Shown here one piece after another: positions 25,362-34,237 of a stretch of DNA of 64,000 nucleotides. The notes below the pieces were generated by a model. It saw only the letters and a program-made list of their open reading frames with translations, was not told the DNA's origin and did no database searches. The translations under genes and the position numbers were made by a program. Numbering within the stretch: position 1 is the first letter of the stretch; each line of letters opens with the position of its first letter. The stretch is from the NCBI RefSeq assembly GCF_001612845.1, contig NZ_BDBF01000026.1:62001-126000 (forward strand), in the 5' to 3' direction. The DNA is from Nocardia elegans NBRC 108235. GTDB taxonomy: Bacteria; Actinomycetota; Actinomycetes; Mycobacteriales; Mycobacteriaceae.

Positions 25362-27622
25362 TGACTACTCGAGATGTGAACCACGTGATCGGCAGCTTCG
25401 CCGAGGTGCCGCTGGGCGAGCCGGCGGTCGGGCGGACCGGTGGTGGCGACGTCGAGGCGTTCGTCGCCGAATCGGCGGCCGCCAACGGCTACGCGCCCGA
25501 ACAACTGGTCTGGGCCACCCCCGAAGGTATCGACGTCGCGCCGGTGTACACCAAGGCCGACCGCGATGCCGTTGTGGCCGAAGGCTATCCGCTCGACAGC
25601 GTGCCCGGTGTGGCGCCGTTCGTGCGCGGCCCGTACCCGACCATGTACGTGAATCAGCCGTGGACCATCCGCCAGTACGCGGGATTCTCCACCGCCGCCG
25701 ATTCCAACGCCTTCTACCGCCGCAATCTGGCCGCGGGCCAGAAGGGTCTGTCGGTCGCCTTCGACCTGGCCACCCACCGCGGCTACGACTCCGATCACCC
25801 GCGCGTCACCGGTGACGTCGGTATGGCCGGCGTCGCCATCGACTCGATCCTCGATATGCGGGAACTGTTCGACCAGATTCCGCTGGATCAGGTGTCGGTG
25901 TCGATGACCATGAACGGCGCGGTGCTGCCGATCCTGGCGCTCTACGTCGTCGCCGCCGAGGAACAGGGCGTCAAGCCCGAACAGTTGGCCGGAACCATTC
26001 AGAACGACATTCTGAAGGAGTTCATGGTCCGCAACACCTACATCTATCCGCCCAAGCCCTCGATGCGGATCATCTCCGACATCTTCGCCTACACCTCCGC
26101 GAAGATGCCGAAGTTCAACTCGATCTCGATCTCCGGCTACCACATCCAGGAAGCCGGAGCCACCGCCGATCTGGAGCTGGCCTACACCCTGGCCGACGGC
26201 GTCGAATACATTCGCGCCGGCCTGGACGCGGGCATGGAGATCGATCAGTTCGCGCCGCGGCTGTCGTTCTTCTGGGCCATCGGCATGAACTTCTTCATGG
26301 AGGTCGCCAAGCTGCGCGCGGGCCGCCTGCTGTGGAGCGAGCTGGTGTCGAAGTTCGAGCCCAAGAGCCAGAAGTCGCTCTCGCTGCGCACCCACTCGCA
26401 GACCTCGGGCTGGTCGCTGACCGCGCAGGACGTGTTCAACAACGTCGCGCGCACGTGTGTCGAGGCGATGGCCGCGACCCAGGGCCACACGCAGTCGCTG
26501 CACACCAACGCCCTCGACGAGGCGCTGGCGCTGCCCACCGACTTCTCCGCGCGCATCGCCCGCAACACCCAGCTGCTGCTGCAGCAGGAGTCGGGGACCA
26601 CGCGGCCGATCGACCCGTGGGGCGGCTCCTACTACGTCGAGTGGCTGACCCACCAGCTCGCCGAGCGGGCCCGGGCCCACATCGCTGAGGTCGAAGCGCA
26701 CGGCGGTATGGCGCAGGCGATTTCGGAGGGCATCCCGAAGCTGCGCATCGAGGAGGCCGCGGCCCGCACCCAGGCCCGTATCGACACCGGCGCGCAGCCG
26801 GTGATCGGCGTCAACAAATACCAGGTGACCGAGGACCAGGAGATCGAGGTCCTCAAGGTCGAGAACTCGCGCGTGCGGGCGGAGCAGAACGAGAAGCTGC
26901 GCCGCCTGCGCGCCGAACGCGACAGCGCCGAGGTCGAGCGGGCGCTGGCCGAATTGACCAGGGCCGCAGCGTCTTCCGAGGGCGGGATGGCCAACAACCT
27001 GCTCGCCCTGGCCATCGACGCGGCCCGCGCCAAGGCTACGGTCGGCGAGATCTCCGACGCGCTGGAGAAGGTGTACGGTCGCCATCAGGCCGAGATCCGC
27101 ACACTGTCGGGCGTCTACCGAGAGGAGGCCGGCAAGGTGACCAACATCAGCAGGGCCATCGAGCTGGTCGAGGAATTCGCCGAGGCCGAGGGCCGCCGCC
27201 CCCGCATCCTCGTCGCCAAGATGGGCCAGGACGGCCACGACCGCGGCCAGAAGGTGATCGCGACCGCCTTCGCCGACCTCGGCATGGACGTCGATGTGGG
27301 CCCTCTGTTCCAGACCCCGGAAGAGGTGGCCCAGCAGGCGGCCGACAACGACGTGCACATCGTCGGTGTCTCCTCGCTGGCGGCCGGTCACCTCACGCTG
27401 GTGCCCGCCCTGCGGCAGGCACTGGCCGATGTCGGGCGCCCCGACATCATGGTCATCGTCGGCGGCGTGATTCCGCCCGGTGACTTCGACGAGCTGTATG
27501 CCGCCGGCGCCGCGGCGATCTTCCCGCCGGGCACCGTGATCGCCGATGCCGCGATCGGTCTGCTGCAGAAGCTGGCGGCCGAACTCGGCCACGAGATCGG
27601 CGGACAAGCCGAGGCGGAATGA
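25361..27622 (+). CDS. mutB: Methylmalonyl-CoA mutase large (alpha) subunit
   Basis: The 753-residue catalytic subunit has the TIM barrel with PTMYVNQPWTIRQYAGFSTAADSNAFYRRNL at about residues 88-120 (substrate tunnel), RNTQLLLQQESGTTRPIDPWGGSYYVEWLT, and a complete cobalamin-binding domain with the base-off His motif QDGHDRGQKV at about 622-632 and the GVSSLAAGH and GGVIPPGD loops. Length matches the family. It lies between mutA and meaB with start-stop overlaps on both sides (TAATG and ATGA), ensuring balanced synthesis of the heterodimer. Confidence 0.96.
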   Translation: MTTRDVNHVIGSFAEVPLGEPAVGRTGGGDVEAFVAESAAANGYAPEQLVWATPEGIDVAPVYTKADRDAVVAEGYPLDSVPGVAPFVRGPYPTMYVNQPWTIRQYAGFSTAADSNAFYRRNLAAGQKGLSVAFDLATHRGYDSDHPRVTGDVGMAGVAIDSILDMRELFDQIPLDQVSVSMTMNGAVLPILALYVVAAEEQGVKPEQLAGTIQNDILKEFMVRNTYIYPPKPSMRIISDIFAYTSAKMPKFNSISISGYHIQEAGATADLELAYTLADGVEYIRAGLDAGMEIDQFAPRLSFFWAIGMNFFMEVAKLRAGRLLWSELVSKFEPKSQKSLSLRTHSQTSGWSLTAQDVFNNVARTCVEAMAATQGHTQSLHTNALDEALALPTDFSARIARNTQLLLQQESGTTRPIDPWGGSYYVEWLTHQLAERARAHIAEVEAHGGMAQAISEGIPKLRIEEAAARTQARIDTGAQPVIGVNKYQVTEDQEIEVLKVENSRVRAEQNEKLRRLRAERDSAEVERALAELTRAAASSEGGMANNLLALAIDAARAKATVGEISDALEKVYGRHQAEIRTLSGVYREEAGKVTNISRAIELVEEFAEAEGRRPRILVAKMGQDGHDRGQKVIATAFADLGMDVDVGPLFQTPEEVAQQAADNDVHIVGVSSLAAGHLTLVPALRQALADVGRPDIMVIVGGVIPPGDFDELYAAGAAAIFPPGTVIADAAIGLLQKLAAELGHEIGGQAEAE

Positions 27623-28782
27623 GCGACACCGACCGGACCCCGGCGGGCGATGCGCCCGCCGGGGCTGAGGTGCCCACCGAGGCGGAGTTGCCCACCAAGG
27701 CTGAGTTGCCCGGAAGTCAGGCCCTATCCACCGCCCGCGGCCTGCCTCCGGCGCTGCGCGTGGACGGACCGCAGTCGCCGGGCGGCGGACGACGCCGGAC
27801 CATCGATGTGGCGGAGTTGGCGGGTGCGATCCGCGACAATCAGCGCGCCGCGCTCGCCCGCGCGATCACGCTGGTCGAATCCACCCGTGCCGATCACCGC
27901 GAGGCGGCACAGCGGCTGCTGCTCGAGCTGACGGCCGAAGCCGGCGCCGCCGCGTCCAATCGCGTCGGCATCACCGGCGTTCCGGGCGTGGGCAAGTCGA
28001 CGTTCATCGACGCGCTCGGGATGTATCTGATCGGCCAGGGGCATCGGGTCGCGGTGCTGGCAGTGGATCCGTCCTCGACTCGCACCGGCGGATCGATTCT
28101 CGGCGACAAGACCCGCATGGCGCGTTTGTCGGTGGAACGCGACGCGTTCATCCGCCCGTCGCCGACCGCGGGCACGTTGGGCGGTGTCGCGAAGGCGACC
28201 CGCGAAACCATCGTGCTGCTCGAGGCCGCCGGTTACGACGTGATCCTGGTGGAGACGGTGGGCGTCGGTCAGTCCGAGGTGACCGTCGCGAATATGGTCG
28301 ACGTGTTCTGCTTCCTCACCCTGGCCCGCACCGGAGATCAGTTGCAGGGCATCAAGAAGGGTGTGCTGGAGCTGGCCGATCTGGTCGCGGTCAACAAGGC
28401 CGACGGCCGCCACGAGGTGGAGGCGCGGGCCGCCGCACGCGAACTGCAGGGTGCGATGCGGCTCATCCATCCGCGCGAATCCCTCTGGCGTCCACCGGTT
28501 CTCACCATGAGCGGGCTGAACGGCACCGGCCTGGACACCTTCTGGGATACGGTCCTCGAACACCGGCGCGTTCTCACCGAGGCGGGAGAGTTCGCCGAGA
28601 AGCGCCGCCGCCAGCAGGTCGACTGGACGTGGACGATGGTGCACGACCAGCTGCTGCGCCGGCTGGCCGACAGTCCCGGCGTGAAAGCGATTCGCGCGCA
28701 GGTGGAAAAGCAGATCCGCGACGGATCGCTGACCCCGGCCCTGGCGGCGGAGGAGCTGCTGCGCGCCTTCGACGAGCGATAA
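27619..28782 (+). CDS. meaB: Methylmalonyl-CoA mutase-associated GTPase MeaB
   Basis: The 387-residue G3E GTPase protects and reactivates the mutase and gates cobalamin delivery. It has the P-loop GVPGVGKST at about 118-126, VDPSSTRTGGSILGDKTRM, the switch region VETVGVGQSEV and the base motif NKAD. The N-terminal 60 residues are an unusually long low-complexity extension with the repeat PTEAELPTKAELPG, absent from the shorter MeaB of other bacteria. An internal start is possible but ATG 27619 overlaps the mutB stop (ATGA), which favours it. Confidence 0.94.
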   Translation: MSDTDRTPAGDAPAGAEVPTEAELPTKAELPGSQALSTARGLPPALRVDGPQSPGGGRRRTIDVAELAGAIRDNQRAALARAITLVESTRADHREAAQRLLLELTAEAGAAASNRVGITGVPGVGKSTFIDALGMYLIGQGHRVAVLAVDPSSTRTGGSILGDKTRMARLSVERDAFIRPSPTAGTLGGVAKATRETIVLLEAAGYDVILVETVGVGQSEVTVANMVDVFCFLTLARTGDQLQGIKKGVLELADLVAVNKADGRHEVEARAAARELQGAMRLIHPRESLWRPPVLTMSGLNGTGLDTFWDTVLEHRRVLTEAGEFAEKRRRQQVDWTWTMVHDQLLRRLADSPGVKAIRAQVEKQIRDGSLTPALAAEELLRAFDER

Positions 28783-28812
28783 CGTCCTCGCGTGTGACCG
28801 CCGCCCTCACGG

Positions 28813-29682
28813 TCAGCGCGGTTTTCCCACGGACCCCAACCAGGTGGTGAAATCCAGGAGTTCGGGGCGGCGTTGCCGCAGCGCCGCGATGTCGACGGTC
28901 CAGCCGCCGCTGTCGTTGGCGAACCGGTAACCGGCGATGGCGTCGGGATCCTTGTCCGACAACGCCTCTCGTGGAATCGCGCGGTACTCGATCGGTCGGC
29001 CGAAGGACCGGCTCATGGCTGCCGCCACCTCGGTCATGGTCAGTTCGTCACCCGCGAGTTCCAGTGTGGCGCCGAGGTATTCGTCGGGGTGAGCGAAGGC
29101 GAGTGCCGCGAAGGCGCCGATGTCGCTGCCGGCGATCAGCTGTACGGGTACGTCCGGACGGATGACATCGGTGAGTACTCCGTCACGGAAGCCGAAGCGG
29201 GGGTCTACCTGGTTCTCCATGAAGCGCACCGGGCGCAGCACGGTGGTCGGTAGTCCGAGCTGAGCGGCGTATCGCTCCAGCTGCGCCTTACTTCGCCAAC
29301 GCCGGATGCCGTGGTCGGCGTCCGCGGCGCCGACGGAGGCGTAAACGAAGTGGGCGACCCCCGCGTCCGCCGCCGCATCCGCGACATTGCGCCCCAACCT
29401 CAGCTCGTCGTCGATGGTGAAGGCGGGAGGGGTGCCCGGATATCCGGCGGTCGGCTGCACGCTGAACACACCGTGCACGCCCGCCATCGCCGTATCCAGC
29501 GCGGCCCGGTCACCCATATCCCCGCGTACCAGCTGCGCACCCGCCCTGGCCAGCGCCTGGGCATTCATCGCGTCCGGGTCGCGCACCAGCGCGCGCACCC
29601 GCCACCCCGCTGTCAGCAGCGCGTGTGCCGCTGCGCCACCCTGCGTACCTGTTGCTCCGGTCACCATTACGATGTCCGACAC
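28813..29682 (-). CDS. NmrA-like NAD(P)-binding atypical SDR
   Basis: The 289-residue protein begins VSDIVMVTGATGTQGGAAAHALL, with the TGATGxxG nucleotide motif of NmrA/quinone-oxidoreductase-2-like atypical SDRs, then VFSVQPTAGYPGTPP and FVYASVGAADADHGI. No YxxxK catalytic pair is evident, which is usual for NmrA-like members acting as redox sensors or isoflavone-reductase-like enzymes. The GTG at 29682 has GAGGAGG just upstream, deciding the start. It is divergent from a TetR gene and two copies of a CGGGGA-TCCCCG palindrome lie between them, so repression by that TetR is likely. Confidence 0.83.
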   Translation of the reverse strand: MSDIVMVTGATGTQGGAAAHALLTAGWRVRALVRDPDAMNAQALARAGAQLVRGDMGDRAALDTAMAGVHGVFSVQPTAGYPGTPPAFTIDDELRLGRNVADAAADAGVAHFVYASVGAADADHGIRRWRSKAQLERYAAQLGLPTTVLRPVRFMENQVDPRFGFRDGVLTDVIRPDVPVQLIAGSDIGAFAALAFAHPDEYLGATLELAGDELTMTEVAAAMSRSFGRPIEYRAIPREALSDKDPDAIAGYRFANDSGGWTVDIAALRQRRPELLDFTTWLGSVGKPR

Positions 29683-29726
29683 CGGGCCCTCCTCGAAAAG
29701 CGCTGTTGGCCTGCGCTGACACGAAA

Positions 29727-29776
29727 CGGGGATTGTCCCCGCTAAACCGTGGGCTACGATACGGGGAGTATCCCCG
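29727..29776. promoter_or_regulatory. Two tandem CGGGGA-N3-TCCCCG operators
   Basis: Two 15-bp palindromes with the same 6-bp arms CGGGGA/TCCCCG and 3-bp centres lie at 29727-29741 and 29762-29776, 35 bp centre to centre, in the spacer between the NmrA-like gene (start 29682) and the TetR gene (start 29795). Both would be bound by the same dimer, most likely the adjacent TetR. Confidence 0.65.
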
Positions 29777-29794
29777 CTTTGCAATCGGAGTGCC

Positions 29795-30364
29795 GTGACA
29801 TCAGCACCGCGCAGACCGACCCGCGCCGACGCGCTGCGCAACTACGAGCGTCTCGTCGCCGCTGCCACCGACGCCTTCGCCGAATACGGCCCCCAGGTGC
29901 CGCTGGATGACATCGCACGCGCCGCCGGAGTCGGCAATGCCACGCTCTACCGCCATTTCCCGACCAGACAGGCCCTGTTGGAAGCGGTGCACCACGACCA
30001 CGTCGAGGCGCTGGCCCGCCGAGCCGGCGAACTGACCACGACGCACACCCCTGCCGAGGCGCTCGCGTTGTGGCTGGAAACCTTGGTCGCACAAGGCAGC
30101 GCCACCCGCGGCCTCGCTGCATCACTGCTCGCAGTCATCGGCTCCCCAACCGAATCATGGTGCCGCGAAAGGATATTCGCAGCGGCGAACGGATTGTTGC
30201 GGCACGCTCAGGAGGCGGGCGAGATTCGCTCCGAGCTGACCGCGTCGCAACTACTGAAACTCGTCAACGCGATAGCCCTTGCCACCGAACAGGAACCGGA
30301 CGGGCATCGGCAGGCTCACACGCTGCTGACTCTCGTCTTCGACGGCATCCGTGTTCATGCGTGA
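29795..30364 (+). CDS. TetR/AcrR family regulator
   Basis: The 189-residue protein has the N-terminal domain LRNYERLVAAATDAFAEYGPQVPLDDIARAAGVGNATLYRHFPTRQALLEAV, with recognition helix VGNATLYRHFP, and a C-terminal domain of the SbtR-like type. It starts with GTG 19 bp after the second operator palindrome and probably represses itself and the divergent NmrA-like gene. The amidohydrolase gene converges on it with no gap. Confidence 0.87.
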   Translation: MTSAPRRPTRADALRNYERLVAAATDAFAEYGPQVPLDDIARAAGVGNATLYRHFPTRQALLEAVHHDHVEALARRAGELTTTHTPAEALALWLETLVAQGSATRGLAASLLAVIGSPTESWCRERIFAAANGLLRHAQEAGEIRSELTASQLLKLVNAIALATEQEPDGHRQAHTLLTLVFDGIRVHA

Positions 30365-31279
30365 TCATTCGCCGACGCTCGGCTGGTGATGTCGAGCCGG
30401 CGCGAACAGCCGCGCGGCGTTGCCATAGCAGACCGCGCGCACCCACTCCGCGCCCAAGCCGAGTCGTTCCAGCGCTTCCAGCGCGTGGACATACGAGTAC
30501 GGGATGTTCGGGAAGTCGCTGCCGAACAGGATCCGTTCGCCCAGGTCGGCCAGTCGCGAGTATTCGTTGCGCGGGAACGGGTTTCGTTCCTCGATGAAGT
30601 CGGTGAACGACATCGTGGTGTCCAGGTGCACGTTGTCGTAGCGCTGGGCGAGGTCGAGAAATTCGGAGTATTCCGGCACGCCCATATGGGCGATGATCAG
30701 CGTCAGTCGCGGAAATCGCTGCAGCAGCGCCGCGATCGGTTCCGGACCGGTGAATTCCCCCGGGGCCGGGCCCGAGCCACAGTGGATCAGCACCGGGATC
30801 CCGGCCTCGGACAACAGCCCCCACACCTCGGTCAGCAACGGATCGCCCGGATGGTAGTCACCGACCTGAATATGTGATTTGAAGATGCGCGCTCCGGATT
30901 CGATCGCGTCGCTCACATAACTTCCGGCGCCGTGCTCGGGATAGAAGGTCGCGGTGTGCAGGCAGTCCGCGGTGCGCGCCGCGAAGTCGGCCGCCCATTC
31001 GTTCAGCCACGCCGCCATATCGGGTTTGTGCGGATACACCAGCGAGGTGAACGCGCGCACTCCGAAGCCGCGCAGCGTATCCAGGCGCTGCTGTTCGTCG
31101 TCGCGATAGGTGATCGGCCACGGCCGTCCGATCAGCGGGCCCGCGGAATCGAAATACGCCCACACCTTGTGCAGCACCCGATCGGGCATGAAGTGGGTGT
31201 GCACGTCGATGATTCCGGGCAGCTCCATCCGGCTCCGGAATTGCGCGACCGCCGCCTGGTCACTCTCGTCGACCGTCAC
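30365..31279 (-). CDS. Amidohydrolase-2 family metal-dependent hydrolase
   Basis: The 304-residue TIM-barrel hydrolase has the metal-binding motif IDVHTHFMP near residue 25, HCGSG at about 170, AHMG at about 198 and the terminal Asp in FGSDFPNIPY at about 260. The family includes decarboxylases (ACMSD-like) and hydrolases of cyclic or aromatic acids; the substrate here is unknown. It starts with GTG overlapping the stop of the nucleoside hydrolase gene by 4 bases, so the pair forms an operon, possibly for breakdown of a purine or pyrimidine nucleoside and its base. Confidence 0.83.
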   Translation of the reverse strand: MTVDESDQAAVAQFRSRMELPGIIDVHTHFMPDRVLHKVWAYFDSAGPLIGRPWPITYRDDEQQRLDTLRGFGVRAFTSLVYPHKPDMAAWLNEWAADFAARTADCLHTATFYPEHGAGSYVSDAIESGARIFKSHIQVGDYHPGDPLLTEVWGLLSEAGIPVLIHCGSGPAPGEFTGPEPIAALLQRFPRLTLIIAHMGVPEYSEFLDLAQRYDNVHLDTTMSFTDFIEERNPFPRNEYSRLADLGERILFGSDFPNIPYSYVHALEALERLGLGAEWVRAVCYGNAARLFAPARHHQPSVGE

Positions 31280-32328
31280 CGAACCTCCTGTGCCACCGGC
31301 GGATACAGCGCCGCCGCGAAATCACCGATCCGCTCGATCATGCGGTCGAAGAAGGCCGCCGGGTCGGTGCCGACCGCGATATCGGCGTTGGGTGCGCGAC
31401 CCCACATGCCCGCCCAATCGGCGACCGTGGTGCCGCGGGTGATCGTCCCGGCCAACTCGACGTCCACCGTTGCCGGGCGCAGTACCGCCAGGGTCGGTTC
31501 GAGCGCGACCGCCGCGGCGAACGGATCGTGCATATGTGCCAGGTACCCCTGGTCGTAATGCTGGTGGAACTCGAAGTAGAACCGCACCGCGTCGATCAGG
31601 AACCGCACGATCGGATTGGCCGCCTCGGACCGGAGGCCGGGCGGATCCCCGGGGGCCGGCATCGCGGCACCGCCGCAGTGCGCTCGCTCGGCGATCCGCC
31701 GCAGATGGTCCGGGAACATCTCGATCGATTCGGTGATGTCGAGCGCGCAGACGATCGGCCGATGATCCTGCGGGGCGGCGGAGAACGCGTCGAAGACCAC
31801 TTTGGCGGCCTCCGGGTCGACATGCACGTTCCACTCGTTGGTCGGGGTGGTGTTCCCCGGATGCCGGAACGCGCCGCCCATGATCACCAACCGCCGAAGC
31901 AGATGCGGCAGATCGGGTTCCAGTTCCAGCGCCAGGGCCAGATTTGTCAACGGCCCGGTGCACAGGCCCAGTACCGCACCGGGACGCGCCCGGACCGTGT
32001 CGACCCACAATCGCGCCGCCGAACGATCCGAGAGCGGGCGCGGCGAGGGCGGCAGTTCGGCATAGCCGATCCCGTGCGGACCGTGGGTGTCCTCGGTGGT
32101 GCGCAGCGGGATCGCCAGCGGCTGCGCCGCACCCAGTGCCACCTCGATGCCCGGCGCCCGGCACAGATCCAGCAGGGCCAGATTGTTCGCCGCGACCTGC
32201 GCGGTGGGGACATTGCCTCCGGTCGAGACGATTCCGGCGATCTCCAGCTGCGGATCCGCCAGCAGATACAGCAGTGCCAGCGCATCGTCGATTCCGGTGT
32301 CTACGTCCACCATGATCGTCTGCCGCAC
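31276..32328 (-). CDS. Nucleoside hydrolase (inosine-uridine preferring family)
   Basis: The 350-residue protein has the calcium-binding N-terminal motif VDVDTGIDDALAL at about residues 7-19, typical of ribonucleoside hydrolases that split the N-glycosidic bond to free base and ribose, and TPTNEWNVHVDPEAAKVV at about 165-185. Length matches the family (310-350). The GTG at 32328 is used, though the ATG at 32313 is possible. It is first in an operon with the amidohydrolase and divergent from an EspR-like regulator. Confidence 0.87.
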   Translation of the reverse strand: MRQTIMVDVDTGIDDALALLYLLADPQLEIAGIVSTGGNVPTAQVAANNLALLDLCRAPGIEVALGAAQPLAIPLRTTEDTHGPHGIGYAELPPSPRPLSDRSAARLWVDTVRARPGAVLGLCTGPLTNLALALELEPDLPHLLRRLVIMGGAFRHPGNTTPTNEWNVHVDPEAAKVVFDAFSAAPQDHRPIVCALDITESIEMFPDHLRRIAERAHCGGAAMPAPGDPPGLRSEAANPIVRFLIDAVRFYFEFHQHYDQGYLAHMHDPFAAAVALEPTLAVLRPATVDVELAGTITRGTTVADWAGMWGRAPNADIAVGTDPAAFFDRMIERIGDFAAALYPPVAQEVR

Positions 32329-32473
32329 GGTGCGAGACTAGCGGCCCGCCGCCGGCCCGCCCCGTCCGGCCTGTCGGCGGGCGAAACAATGCGGGCGAGG
32401 GTAGTTTCGACATGTCAATTCTCGTGTTGTGGACCGTGCGCGTTCCTCGCAGCGGCCTGGGGGTGTTTCGCCG

Positions 32474-32884
32474 GTGAGATTCGCGGACCGTTTCAACGAG
32501 GTCGTCTCGCAGTGGGAGCAGGCGCACGGTACCCGGATGACCAATCGTGCCTTGGCTTTTCGCGTGACCCAGGCCGGGCATCCGGTCTCGGCGACCTATC
32601 TGTCCCAGCTGCGGTCGGGCAACCGCGACAATCCGTCCCGAGCTCTGGTCGAAACCGTGGCCAGGGTGCTGGCGGTGGAATTGACCCGGTTCAACGACGG
32701 TGGTCCCGGTGATCCGGTGCCCGGTGACGACCTGGTGTCGGCGGCGGTGGACGATCCGGCGCTGCGGCGGCTGCTCACCACCGCGGCCGGACTGTCCGCC
32801 TCCTCGATCGAGCTGCTGTCGGAGCTGGCCGCCAAGCTGCGGCTCGCGCAGGGGTTGGCGCCGGGCACGACGGCCCAGCTGTGA
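32474..32884 (+). CDS. EspR-like XRE-type DNA-binding protein
   Basis: The 136-residue protein starts with GTG 32474 (VRFADRFNEVVSQWEQAHG). Residues about 15-65 form a lambda-repressor-like helix-turn-helix with PVSATYLSQLRSGNRDNPSRALVE, strikingly like the YLSQLRSGNRTNPS segment of mycobacterial EspR, which I recall as a nucleoid-associated dimer regulating ESX-1 secretion and cell-wall genes. The C-terminal half (AAGLSASSIELLSELAAKLRLAQ) matches EspR's dimerisation helices in position. No ESX genes are in the window, so its target is unknown. Confidence 0.78.
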   Translation: MRFADRFNEVVSQWEQAHGTRMTNRALAFRVTQAGHPVSATYLSQLRSGNRDNPSRALVETVARVLAVELTRFNDGGPGDPVPGDDLVSAAVDDPALRRLLTTAAGLSASSIELLSELAAKLRLAQGLAPGTTAQL

Positions 32885-32891
32885 CCCGTGC

Positions 32892-34136
32892 CTACCGTCC
32901 GGTCGTGGCGGCGGAAGTTTCGTATGTGGGCAGTTCGTAGTCGTCGGTCTTGCCGAAGAACAGCTTCATCATGACCGGCCGCATCGGCTTCGACATCATG
33001 ATCCGGTTGGCGGTTCGCCGCATGGATGTGCCGAATGCGCTGGGGGACAGCATCATATCGATCCCGCCGCCGGGGAGTTCCTTGGCCTTGTCGAGGAACG
33101 GGGTGACCTTCTCCTCGTAGCGGCGCAGCGCCGCCGGGACATCGGCCGGATCGGCCGCCAGCTCACCCGCGAGGATGTATGCGCCGACGAGCGCCATCGC
33201 CGTGCCCATCCCGGTCATCGGTGAGCCGCAGTAGCCGGCGTCGCCGACCAACGTCACGCGCCCGGCCGCCAGGGTGGGCATATCGATGCGCGCGAGTTCG
33301 TCGAAGTAGAAGTCCTCGGCCTCGGTCATCGCCGCAAGAATGGTCGGCGCGTGCCAATGCGGCTGCGAACCGACCTTCTCGCGGATCAGCCGCTGCTGTG
33401 CGGCGGTATCGCGGCGCAGCGCCGGATCGGGGTCGCCGAGCAGAGTGAGAATCGCCTTGGCGGTCGCGGGATCGCGGTCGGGCCGCAAGCCGACCGCGGC
33501 GGAAGGAACCAACTGCATGGCGAACCAGCCGGGCGTGATCCCCGCCGGGGTCGGCATCGTGAAGAACGAGGCGTAGCCGCCGAGGAAGGTGCTGAACTGC
33601 TCCTCCGGGCCGAAGGCCAGCCGCCGGGTCGCCGAATGCACGCCGTCGGCGCCGACGACGAGGTCGAAGTGGCCGCTGCGTCCCGAGGCGAACGTCACCG
33701 TCACGCCGGTGTCGTCCTGGGTCAGCGATTCGATCCACTCGCCGTAGCGGTAATCCAGCTCACCGCCGGCCGCCGCGACGGCGTCGAGCAATACCTGATT
33801 GAGGTCACCACGGGTGATCTCGATGTCGGCCACCGGGCCCTTGCCCTCGAAATGTTCCATCGCCATGTTCGCGTAGGTGCGGCCCTTGTGGTCGATGTAG
33901 GAAATGCCGAGTTCTTCGAGCTGGTACTCGGCGATGCCGGGCATCAGGCCCATGCGCTCGGCCACCTCGCGGCTGGGGCCGCGCAGATCGACCGCCTGGC
34001 CGCCGGGTCGGGGAGCGGTGGCGCGCTCCACGACGGTGACCGCGACACCGGCTCGAAGCAGTTGCAGCGCAACGGCATTGCCGGCGATGCCGCCGCCGGA
34101 GACCAGGATGTGCAGGGGGCGGGAGACGGTGTTCAT
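32892..34136 (-). CDS. FAD-dependent monooxygenase (PHBH/TetX-like)
   Basis: The 414-residue flavoprotein has the FAD motif ILVSGGGIAGNAVALQLLRAG at residues about 9-29, the DG-type motif LVVGADGVHSATRR at about 163-176 and the second FAD motif LVGDAGYCGSPMTGMGTAMALVGAY at about 290-315. Such class A hydroxylases use NAD(P)H and O2 to hydroxylate aromatics or inactivate drugs such as tetracyclines and rifamycins. I chose the ATG at 34136; the upstream extension enters the operator region. It is divergent from a TetR gene with nested inverted repeats between, implying substrate-induced expression. Confidence 0.88.
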   Translation of the reverse strand: MNTVSRPLHILVSGGGIAGNAVALQLLRAGVAVTVVERATAPRPGGQAVDLRGPSREVAERMGLMPGIAEYQLEELGISYIDHKGRTYANMAMEHFEGKGPVADIEITRGDLNQVLLDAVAAAGGELDYRYGEWIESLTQDDTGVTVTFASGRSGHFDLVVGADGVHSATRRLAFGPEEQFSTFLGGYASFFTMPTPAGITPGWFAMQLVPSAAVGLRPDRDPATAKAILTLLGDPDPALRRDTAAQQRLIREKVGSQPHWHAPTILAAMTEAEDFYFDELARIDMPTLAAGRVTLVGDAGYCGSPMTGMGTAMALVGAYILAGELAADPADVPAALRRYEEKVTPFLDKAKELPGGGIDMMLSPSAFGTSMRRTANRIMMSKPMRPVMMKLFFGKTDDYELPTYETSAATTGR

Positions 34137-34161
34137 GGCGCGATTCCTATCGTTTGGTCCG

Positions 34162-34224
34162 AACGTCTTAGACAAATGTGCCATATGGTTGGCACGCTTG
34201 TCTAGTACAAATGTCTAAGACGTT
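34162..34224. promoter_or_regulatory. Nested operator dyads between monooxygenase and tetR
   Basis: An outer perfect 13-bp inverted repeat, AACGTCTTAGACA (34162-34174) and TGTCTAAGACGTT (34212-34224), encloses and overlaps an inner 36-bp dyad (34169-34204) made of TAGACAA-nn-GTGCCA and TGGCAC-nn-TTGTCTA. The motif TAGACAA/TTGTCTA recurs in both. This whole block lies between the start codons at 34136 and 34238 and is very likely bound by the adjacent TetR. Confidence 0.7.
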
Positions 34225-34237
34225 GTAACCTGGGGTT

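Noticed and set aside
25175..27607. 810-residue antisense frame over mutB
   Set aside because: Shadow of a long, strongly coding GC-rich gene; no domain signature, no start context.
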